8,103 nt of DNA from NCBI GenBank assembly GCA_027310325.1, contig DAIDBB010000425.1, positions 1-8,103 on the forward strand, in the 5' to 3' direction. The DNA is from a bacterium. Its GTDB lineage: Bacteria > Desulfobacterota > GWC2-55-46. A program made the position numbers and the translations under genes. The notes below the pieces were generated by a model. The model had not been told where the DNA came from. It saw nothing but the letters and a program-made list of their open reading frames with translations, and ran no database searches. Positions 1-4,401 of the stretch are shown here, piece after piece (the stretch's first letter is position 1; each line of letters opens with the position of its first letter).

Positions 1-1119
1 GGCCTTGATGAGTTCAGCGGCCTTTACGGCGGTCTTCCCGATATCTTCAACGCTCCTTGTCATGAACCTTAGCGTCGGAAGACTATGCGCCACGGTATCC
101 CCGTTTAAATAAAGCCTGAACGTTGCTTCAAGCGCCGAAAGAGTAAATTTGTCAGCCCTCAATGCGCGCTTCAAGGGGTTCTTCCTAATCTTATCCACGA
201 TCTCCCTTCGACCCGCGATGAGGCCAGCCTGCGGGCCGCCCAGAAGCTTATCGCCGCTGAAGGTGACTATATCGACACCTGTACCAATGCTTTCGCTTAC
301 AAGAGGCTTCCTGGGAAGCCCATAAACTGATAAGTCTATCAAAGACCCGCTCCCAAGATCCTCGACCACGTAAACTTTCCGATTTCTGGCTATGGAGACG
401 AGGTCCTTAAGCTCCACTTCGGCAGTGAACCCTACGACCCTGTAATTACTCGTATGGGCCTTCAGTATGAGGGCCGAATCCGTCAAGGCGTCCGTATAAT
501 CCTTCGGGTGCGTCCTGTTTGTCGTGCCGACCTCTTTTAAGACGCACCCGCTTTTCCTTATGATCTCCGGGAGTCTGAAAGACCCGCCTATCTCGATAAG
601 CTCACCCCTCGAGATAACGACCTCTTTCCCCTCGGCTAGCGTATTAAGAGTAATGAGCACGGCGGCGGCGTTATTGTTTACCACGCATGCAGCCTCTGCG
701 CCGGTTAGCCTCTTTATGAGGCCTTCCACGAGGCCGTCCCTTTCACCCCGCTGGCCGGTAGAGAGATCAAACTCGAGGTTGATGTTCTTTTCGGCCGCAA
801 GCCGCACCGCATCCGCGGCCTCCTTGCTTAGAAGCGACCTGCCGATATTGGTATGGAGGATGGTGCCCGTAGCGTTTATTACCGGCACTACCAGCGGCTT
901 TAACATCTCTTTGACCTTGCCTATTACGGCCGAGCTTATGTCTTCGATAGACAGAGCCTCCCTTTTGCCAGAGATTATCTCCCTTCTAAGGCGGTCGAGA
1001 GCAGTTCGCGCGGCCTCGGTCACCAGGGGGACGGAATAGGCCGAGAGCGTCATGGCAAGGCGCTCGCTCCTTAAAAGCTCATCTATCGAGGGGAGTTCCC
1101 TTAGAAGACTATTTTTCAT
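1..1119 (-). CDS. selA: L-seryl-tRNA(Sec) selenium transferase (selenocysteine synthase), 3' end cut by window edge
   Basis: This PLP enzyme converts Ser-tRNA(Sec) to Sec-tRNA(Sec) in the cytoplasm using selenophosphate. I translated the minus strand by hand: it is open for 373 codons with no stop before the left edge. Family motifs in order are NATGTILHTNIGR (82-94), VVNNNAAAVL (146-155), SRGELIEIGGSFRLPEI (170-186), EVGTTNRTH (196-204), HTSNYRVVGFT (222-232), DLGSGSLIDL (254-263) and FSGDKLLGGPQAG (287-299). Lys291 is the expected PLP lysine (K295 in E. coli). LKRALRADKFTLSALEAT (316-333) follows. The N-terminal stretch LLRELPSIDELLR matches the E. coli N-terminal pattern, which supports this ATG. 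SelA is usually about 460 residues, so roughly 80-90 C-terminal residues lie outside. No clear Shine-Dalgarno precedes the ATG. selB often follows selA, but that cannot be seen here. Confidence 0.97.
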   Translation of the reverse strand, partial: MKNSLLRELPSIDELLRSERLAMTLSAYSVPLVTEAARTALDRLRREIISGKREALSIEDISSAVIGKVKEMLKPLVVPVINATGTILHTNIGRSLLSKEAADAVRLAAEKNINLEFDLSTGQRGERDGLVEGLIKRLTGAEAACVVNNNAAAVLITLNTLAEGKEVVISRGELIEIGGSFRLPEIIRKSGCVLKEVGTTNRTHPKDYTDALTDSALILKAHTSNYRVVGFTAEVELKDLVSIARNRKVYVVEDLGSGSLIDLSVYGLPRKPLVSESIGTGVDIVTFSGDKLLGGPQAGLIAGRREIVDKIRKNPLKRALRADKFTLSALEATFRLYLNGDTVAHSLPTLRFMTRSVEDIGKTAVKAAELIKA

Positions 1120-1126
1120 ACATTTA

Positions 1127-1155
1127 ATCTTACATTAGAGCGCCCAAGTGGTCAA
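1127..1155 (-). promoter_or_regulatory. Putative sigma-70 promoter of selA
   Basis: On the minus strand, TTGACC (1150-1155, 5 of 6 to consensus) and TAAGAT (1127-1132, 4 of 6) are separated by 17 bp. The expected transcription start falls about 1119-1121, at the selA ATG. The transcript would therefore be leaderless or nearly so, which agrees with the lack of a Shine-Dalgarno. This is a pattern match only. Confidence 0.45.
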
Positions 1156-1206
1156 TACCCTAAATAAACACATATGGTCTAAAAACCGCAATTTTCCTAA
1201 AAATTA

Positions 1207-1236
1207 TTTACTTCCGCACTTCCGCCATAGTATATT
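1207..1236 (+). promoter_or_regulatory. Putative sigma-70 promoter of the lipoprotein-mobB-mobA-mazG unit
   Basis: TTTACT (1207-1212, 4 of 6) and TATATT (1231-1236, 5 of 6) have an 18-bp spacer. The predicted start near 1243 leaves a leader of about 25 nt that contains AGGAG at 1251-1255. The surrounding DNA is AT-rich, so chance matches are likely. The position between two divergent genes makes a promoter here plausible. Confidence 0.4.
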
Positions 1237-1267
1237 AGGATTATATAAAAAGGAGACTGCACTGCCC

Positions 1268-1513
1268 ATGTATAAAGTCCTGGTCGTAGTCTCGATCATG
1301 TCCGCGACCCTAATTTCCTGCTCCAGGGGCGGGAAGGACGAAAGCAAAGGTAAGAGCGCCGGAGAGGTCATGACAGAGTATTCGCAGACCTTAGGCAAGG
1401 CGCCGGACAAGGCAAAGGCCGCAGTACAGATTGAAGAAAAAAGAAGCGCCTCCCAGGATGAAATTATGAAGGAACTGGACAAATCCGTGAATCAACCCCG
1501 GGATAATAACTAA
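1268..1513 (+). CDS. Small predicted lipoprotein of unknown function, first gene of the mob unit
   Basis: This is an 81-residue protein. The N-terminus is M-Y-K, then a hydrophobic stretch (VLVVVSIMSATLI) and a lipobox LISC at 15-18. Signal peptidase II would leave a 64-residue mature protein starting at Cys18. Residue +2 is Ser rather than Asp, so outer-membrane sorting is more likely than inner-membrane retention. The mature part is hydrophilic, rich in Lys, Glu, Asp and Ala, probably helical, and has no motif I recognise. The ATG at 1268 is chosen because the lipoprotein signal begins there; an upstream in-frame GTG (1148) would bury the signal. AGGAG (1251-1255) lies 12 nt upstream, rather far; an in-frame CTG at 1262 would be better spaced but is a rare start. 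It ends 3 nt before mobB, so it is probably co-transcribed. Whether it acts in cofactor metabolism is unknown. Confidence 0.8.
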   Translation: MYKVLVVVSIMSATLISCSRGGKDESKGKSAGEVMTEYSQTLGKAPDKAKAAVQIEEKRSASQDEIMKELDKSVNQPRDNN

Positions 1514-1516
1514 AAG

Positions 1517-2170
1517 ATGGTACCGATAATATCGATAGTAGGCAAATCAGGGAGCGGCAAGACGACACTCATCGTAAAGGTCGTAACTGAATTACGAAGG
1601 CGCGGGTATACCGTTGGGGTATTGAAGCACGACGCCCACGGCTTTGAGATCGACCACGAGGGGAAAGACTCGTGGAAACATAAACAGGCGGGAGCGGTGA
1701 CCGTAGCCTTATCGTCCTCCGAAAAGTTTGCCGTTATAAAAGACGTAGCGAAGGAATGGCCCCCTGAACGCATAATAGATTCGTATCTAAATGACCTCGA
1801 CGTCGTCATAACCGAAGGCTATAAGAAATCCGACTTCCCTAAAATAGAGGTCTTGAGAAAAGCCAACTCCACAAAGCCGGTATTTTCCGGGGATAAGCGC
1901 CTCCTGGCTTACGCTACCGATGTAAAGCTGAAGGGCGATACCCCGGTATACGGGCTTGATGACTTTAAAGGTGTGGCGGATATCATCGAGGACAGAATAA
2001 TAAAAAAACATGCCGGAGGGAGCGTATCCCTTATCGTAGACGGCAGTCTCGTCCCCCTAAAGCCCTTCATAGACGACCTTCTAAGGGAGGGCGTTACGGG
2101 AATGATAAGAAGCCTCAAGGGGTGCGAGGATGCCGATGAGATAGAGCTCAGGATACGGCGGCGGAAATGA
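1517..2170 (+). CDS. mobB: Molybdopterin-guanine dinucleotide biosynthesis adaptor MobB with C-terminal extension
   Basis: MobB is a cytoplasmic GTP-binding partner of MobA in forming the (bis-)MGD form of the molybdenum cofactor. The 217-residue protein starts with the P-loop GKSGSGKTT (9-17). VLKHDAHGFEID (35-46) matches the conserved switch-like region, and VVITEGYKKSDFPKIEV (96-112) is the typical MobB segment. The core ends near 165. Residues 168-217 form an extra region (SLIVDGSLVPLKPFI, then SLKGCEDADEIELRIRRRK). I believe this extension recurs in MobB of anaerobic deltaproteobacteria, but its role is not known to me. E. coli MobB is about 175 residues and lacks it. The Shine-Dalgarno is weak, and the upstream stop is 3 nt away, so translational coupling is likely. 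The gene ends in an ATGA overlap with mobA. Confidence 0.95.
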   Translation: MVPIISIVGKSGSGKTTLIVKVVTELRRRGYTVGVLKHDAHGFEIDHEGKDSWKHKQAGAVTVALSSSEKFAVIKDVAKEWPPERIIDSYLNDLDVVITEGYKKSDFPKIEVLRKANSTKPVFSGDKRLLAYATDVKLKGDTPVYGLDDFKGVADIIEDRIIKKHAGGSVSLIVDGSLVPLKPFIDDLLREGVTGMIRSLKGCEDADEIELRIRRRK

Positions 2171-2748
2171 CCGGGGCGATACTGGCCGGTGGAAAAAGCC
2201 GGAGGATGGGCTTTAATAAGGCCTTTATAAGGATCAACGGTGAGACGATCATCGAAAGGAGCCTGAAGCTCTTTAAAGACGTCTTCGATGACGTATTTAT
2301 CGTGGCAAACGACATACTCCTTTACGAGGGCCTGGACGCGCGGGTCTACTCCGACGTATTCAAGGAGGCGGGAAGCCTCGGCGGAGTCTATACCGCTCTT
2401 TTCCACGCTAGCTCCGACTGGGCCTTTGTCGCGGCGTGCGATATGCCCTATCTCGATTCTAAGACCATAAGAAAGGTGCTCGATTCTCCAAGAAAGGGCT
2501 ACGAGGCCGTAATCCCCTTTATAAACGGCAGGTACCACCCCATGCACGCCCTTTACTCGAAGAAATGCCTCAAACCGATAGAATCTATGATAAAAGAAGG
2601 AAACTTGAGGGCCACCGACCTTTTTGAAAGGATTAAGGCCAGAAAACTTTCTGAAGCGGACTTCGGGGACCTGCCCGTGGCGGCCTCGATAGAAAACATA
2701 AATACGAGAAAAGACCTCGTTAAGATCGGGCTCCCCTCATCAGAATGA
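2167..2748 (+). CDS. mobA: Molybdenum cofactor guanylyltransferase MobA
   Basis: MobA transfers GMP from GTP to molybdopterin to give MGD, the cofactor of DMSO-reductase-family enzymes such as formate dehydrogenases and nitrate reductases. The 193-residue protein has the nucleotidyltransferase fold signature LAGGKSRRMGFNKA (6-19), GSLGGVYTAL (69-78), the metal-binding ACDMP motif (90-94), a PFINGRYHPMHALY segment (117-130), and the usual tail NINTRKDL (177-184). Length is typical of MobA. It overlaps mobB by ATGA at the start and mazG by ATGA at the end, and its own Shine-Dalgarno is poor, so it is probably translated by coupling. The mobB-mobA adjacency independently supports both calls. Confidence 0.97.
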   Translation: MTGAILAGGKSRRMGFNKAFIRINGETIIERSLKLFKDVFDDVFIVANDILLYEGLDARVYSDVFKEAGSLGGVYTALFHASSDWAFVAACDMPYLDSKTIRKVLDSPRKGYEAVIPFINGRYHPMHALYSKKCLKPIESMIKEGNLRATDLFERIKARKLSEADFGDLPVAASIENINTRKDLVKIGLPSSE

Positions 2749-3539
2749 AAGATAAGAACGGAAAAAGCCTTAATAGCCTCATAGCTCTCATGGAGCGCCT
2801 CCGGGGCCCCCGGGGATGCCCCTGGGACAGGGAGCAGACGCTTAAAAGCCTTACTCCTTTCATCATCGAAGAGGCCTATGAGGTCGTTTCCGCCATCGAC
2901 TCGGGCTCCACGGCTTCAATCCAGGAGGAACTCGGGGACCTCCTCTTCCAGATAATATTCGCATGCCAGATAGCCAAAGAAGAGGGAAGGTTCGACATTG
3001 CTGGCGTAATGGACGGCACCGTTGAAAAGATGGTAAGGCGCCACCCCCATGTCTTCGGGGACAAAAAGGCAAGCACATCCGAAGAGGTCCTCAAGCACTG
3101 GGCCGAGATAAAAAAGGAGGAGAAAAAGTCATCGGAGAAAAAACAGTATCTTTCCGATGTGCCAGAGGCGATGCCTGCGCTCTTGAGGGCCCAAAAGGTC
3201 AGCCAGAAAGCGGCTAAGGCCGGGTTTGACTGGAAAGAAATCGATGAAGTGCTGAATAAACTCAAGGAAGAGACGGACGAATTCAAAAAGGCCCTCCGCG
3301 ATAAGGACGCAGCCGGAATGGAAGAAGAACTCGGGGACATGCTTTTCACGATCGTCAACGTCGGAAGGTTCGTCGACGTGAATCCAGAGGACGCGCTCAG
3401 AAAAACGATCGGCAAATTCATGAGCCGGTTCCATTACGTGGAAAAAATCATCACTCAAAAAGGAGGAGATCTTTCATCTGCTCCAATGGAGGAGATGGAA
3501 CGTCTCTGGGAAGAATCCAAGTTAAGAAAAAAAGAGTAA
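2745..3539 (+). CDS. mazG: Nucleoside triphosphate pyrophosphohydrolase MazG
   Basis: MazG hydrolyses NTPs and dNTPs to NMPs plus pyrophosphate. It is proposed to clear aberrant nucleotides and, in E. coli, to influence ppGpp and stress survival. The 264 residues match the two-domain E. coli form (about 263). The N-terminal MazG domain has RLRGPRGCPWDREQT (18-32), the helix motif EEAYE (42-46), and EELGDLLFQ (61-69). HPHVFGD (100-106) precedes a charged linker at about 120-135. The C-terminal MazG domain repeats the metal site with EETDEF (175-180) and EELGDMLF (194-201) and carries RFHYVE (228-233). The acidic metal-binding motifs are intact in both halves. It overlaps mobA by 4 nt and is the last gene of the unit; no intrinsic terminator follows directly. 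Confidence 0.96.
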   Translation: MKDKNGKSLNSLIALMERLRGPRGCPWDREQTLKSLTPFIIEEAYEVVSAIDSGSTASIQEELGDLLFQIIFACQIAKEEGRFDIAGVMDGTVEKMVRRHPHVFGDKKASTSEEVLKHWAEIKKEEKKSSEKKQYLSDVPEAMPALLRAQKVSQKAAKAGFDWKEIDEVLNKLKEETDEFKKALRDKDAAGMEEELGDMLFTIVNVGRFVDVNPEDALRKTIGKFMSRFHYVEKIITQKGGDLSSAPMEEMERLWEESKLRKKE

Positions 3540-3562
3540 CTAAACCAACCGGTTTCTGAGAT

Positions 3563-3594
3563 TTCCCCACAAACTGTTGATAACTTGTTGAAAA
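3563..3594. promoter_or_regulatory. Cluster of three DnaA-box-like 9-mers
   Basis: Compared with the consensus TTATCCACA, three 9-mers occur in 32 bp. TTCCCCACA on the plus strand (3563-3571) has 2 mismatches. TTATCAACA on the minus strand (3575-3583) has 1 mismatch. TTTTCAACA on the minus strand (3586-3594) has 2 mismatches. The two minus-strand boxes are 11 bp apart, about one helical turn, and the cluster borders a very AT-rich stretch. This could be a DnaA-regulated site or part of a replication origin. dnaA and dnaN are not in the window, and none of the boxes is perfect. Confidence 0.4.
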
Positions 3595-3708
3595 CCCACC
3601 TGATGCAAAATTCACTTAAACAGTATTACATGGGGTTTTTGGAAATTGCTTAATTTTTAATCATACATTTTTTAAAATAAATCAACTAGTTATACTGTTA
3701 TTAAAGCT

Positions 3709-3737
3709 TTTTCATTTCGGAGCAGAAAAAGTATAAC
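3709..3737 (+). promoter_or_regulatory. Possible sigma-70 promoter upstream of the intergenic hairpin
   Basis: TTTTCA (3709-3714, 4 of 6) and TATAAC (3732-3737, 5 of 6) are separated by 17 bp, with a predicted start near 3744, about 27 nt before the hairpin at 3771. In such AT-rich DNA chance matches are frequent, so this is only a candidate. Confidence 0.25.
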
Positions 3738-3770
3738 TCAATTTATTTCCTTCTTTAAAATCCTTTGAAA

Positions 3771-3828
3771 AACGGGATTTCGAGGTAGAATCATGTGCGG
3801 CCCCCGACCTATCTTGAAATGTCCCGTT
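3771..3828 (+). ncRNA. Candidate structured RNA: long imperfect hairpin of unknown class
   Basis: The arms pair as AACGGGA (3771-3777) with TCCCGTT (3822-3828), TTTC (3778-3781) with GAAA (3816-3819), and GAGGTAG (3782-3788) with CTATCTT (3809-3815). That is 18 pairs, two of them G-U, interrupted by a 2-nt bulge (3820-3821). The top can extend by GT/AC (3795-3796 with 3807-3808) and CGG/CCG (3798-3800 with 3804-3806) across a 6-nt bulge. Both wobble pairs are G-U only when the plus strand is transcribed; the minus-strand RNA would have C-A mismatches. No T tract follows on the plus strand, so it is not a standard terminator for mazG. On the minus strand the 3' arm runs into five Ts, so a weak minus-strand terminator is an alternative. 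I do not recognise the family; a remnant of a palindromic repeat element is also possible. Confidence 0.35.
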
Positions 3829-3849
3829 AGACGTCGGAAGTCTGAAGTC
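3829..3849 (+). repeat. Degenerate heptamer tandem repeat, three units
   Basis: Three consecutive 7-mers AGACGTC, GGAAGTC and TGAAGTC fit the pattern NGA(C/A)GTC; read in another phase, GAAGTCT occurs twice in a row (3837-3850). The array begins at the base after the long hairpin ends, suggesting a composite element. It is short and imperfect, so chance cannot be excluded. Confidence 0.45.
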
Positions 3850-3897
3850 TGTTGTTATCAAAGACCTTTTCTATTTATCCCATTTTCATCTGTCCTT

Positions 3898-3913
3898 TCT
3901 TTTGCGCAAAAGA
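3898..3913. promoter_or_regulatory. Perfect 16-bp palindrome, candidate operator just upstream of the rpsT -35 box
   Basis: TCTTTTGCGCAAAAGA is a perfect inverted repeat centred on GCGC. It ends 2 bp before the TTGACA -35 element of the rpsT promoter. The position fits an activator site or repressor operator for a dimeric regulator. As RNA it would be a poor hairpin because the centre is GC pairs without a loop. I cannot assign a known regulator. Confidence 0.4.
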
Positions 3914-3915
3914 CC

Positions 3916-3944
3916 TTGACAATTAGTAAAAAAAGAAATATTAT
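3916..3944 (+). promoter_or_regulatory. Strong sigma-70 promoter of rpsT
   Basis: A perfect -35 box TTGACA (3916-3921) is followed after exactly 17 bp by TATTAT (3939-3944, 5 of 6). The spacer is A-rich. The predicted start is about 3951, giving a leader of about 90 nt before the rpsT UUG. This is the best promoter match in the window and suits a highly expressed ribosomal protein gene. Confidence 0.8.
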
Positions 3945-3950
3945 ACATAA

Positions 3951-4041
3951 TTAATTTTTACACCAATGCGTTTTTCCGGATGGCCCGAACGGGCTTTCTG
4001 AATTAACTAAAACATGGAATCAGCAGAAAAGGAGAATCAGA
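3951..4041 (+). promoter_or_regulatory. rpsT 5' leader with small GC hairpin and strong Shine-Dalgarno
   Basis: The leader contains a short hairpin GCCC-GAAC-GGGC (3983-3994) and a good ribosome binding site AAGGAG (4029-4034) 7 nt before the UUG start. In E. coli, S20 represses its own translation and also uses a UUG start; a similar loop here is an inference. A 13-codon reading frame from an ATG at 4014 overlaps the start but has no ribosome binding site. Confidence 0.5.
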
Positions 4042-4311
4042 TTGGCAAACCATAAGTCGGCGATAAAAAGGCACAAACAGAGCGAGACCAGAAGAATAAG
4101 GAACTCTTCGGTGAAGTCTACCGTTAAGACAGCGATTAAAAAGGTCCGGGAAGCCGTGACCGCGAAAAAGAGCGACGAAGCTAAAACCAACCTAAAGGAA
4201 GCCGCCTCTTTGCTCGATCGCGCAGTCTCAAAGGGGGTCCTCCACAGGAATAACGCCTCGAGAAAGATATCCAGACTTAGCTCGCTCGTAAAATTACTGG
4301 AAACCAAGTAA
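4042..4311 (+). CDS. rpsT: Small ribosomal subunit protein S20 (bS20), UUG start
   Basis: S20 binds 16S rRNA early in assembly of the 30S subunit. The 89-residue protein is strongly basic and helical, with the family opening MANHKSAIKRHKQSETRR (1-18), the IRNSSVKSTVKTAIKKVR segment (19-36), and the conserved VLHRNNASRKISRLS (66-80). Length is typical. The start is TTG at 4042-4044, fixed by the family N-terminus ANHKSA and by AAGGAG 7 nt upstream; there is no in-frame ATG nearby. E. coli rpsT also starts with UUG, which weakens initiation and is linked to autoregulation, so conservation of the rare start here is noteworthy. The gene is transcribed alone, from the promoter at 3916-3944 to the hairpin at 4337-4363, and faces holA convergently. 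Confidence 0.98.
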   Translation: MANHKSAIKRHKQSETRRIRNSSVKSTVKTAIKKVREAVTAKKSDEAKTNLKEAASLLDRAVSKGVLHRNNASRKISRLSSLVKLLETK

Positions 4312-4336
4312 TCTCTTCTACGATTCAAAAAAAACA

Positions 4337-4363
4337 GCCCGGACTCCAATCATGGAACCGGGC
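4337..4363. terminator. Bidirectional intrinsic terminator between rpsT and holA
   Basis: GCCCGG (4337-4342) pairs with CCGGGC (4358-4363). TCCA (4345-4348) pairs with TGGA (4353-4356) around an ATCA loop, with a small internal mismatch. On the minus strand the hairpin is followed by TG and eight Ts, a textbook terminator for leuS-lptE-holA. On the plus strand the tail is CTTATCTTAATCTCATTTT, less ideal but still T-rich, so it can also end rpsT transcripts. Confidence 0.85.
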
Positions 4364-4401
4364 CTTATCTTAATCTCATTTTCCGTGCCGTCCCCTTTAC
4401 A

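Larger units (their letters stand above)
3540..4041. other. AT-rich intergenic region with several regulatory-looking elements, no convincing gene
   Basis: This 502-bp block separates mazG from rpsT and is distinctly AT-rich, especially about 3605-3770. From left to right it holds a short AAACC-AACC-GGTTT hairpin just after mazG (3542-3555, no T tract), DnaA-box-like 9-mers (3563-3594), an AT-rich stretch, a possible promoter (3709-3737), a long imperfect hairpin (3771-3828), heptamer repeats (3829-3849), a 16-bp palindrome (3898-3913), the rpsT promoter (3916-3944) and the rpsT leader. Each is listed separately. No tRNA or conserved protein was recognised in it. Confidence 0.75.

Noticed and set aside
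524..1039. Plus-strand open frame opposite selA, Ser/Leu/Ala-rich
   Set aside because: It is antisense to strongly conserved SelA motifs and is explained as a mirror frame of biased codons.
1148..1267. In-frame N-terminal extension of the small lipoprotein from a GTG at 1148
   Set aside because: It would bury the signal peptide and lipobox inside the protein, covers both divergent promoter candidates, and has no ribosome binding site.
3542..3555. AAACC-AACC-GGTTT hairpin right after mazG as a terminator
   Set aside because: The stem is only 5 bp and no T tract follows, so intrinsic termination is unlikely.
3591..3640. AAAACCCA pairing with TGGGGTTTT as a mazG terminator ending in Ts
   Set aside because: The loop would be about 32 nt and the stem is AT-rich with a bulge, so it is too weak to call.
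3941..3949. TTATACATA as a fourth DnaA box
   Set aside because: It overlaps the rpsT -10 region, where this sequence is expected anyway, and has a mismatch in the conserved 3' half.
3793..3954. Small plus-strand frame beginning MCGPRPILKCP, with GAGG 7 nt upstream of the ATG
   Set aside because: It lies across the intergenic hairpin, heptamer repeats, palindrome and rpsT promoter, its composition is odd, and no family resemblance was seen.
4014..4055. 13-codon upstream frame (MESAEKENQIGKP) overlapping the rpsT start
   Set aside because: It has no Shine-Dalgarno of its own and its codons run through the rpsT ribosome binding site; probably a chance frame.
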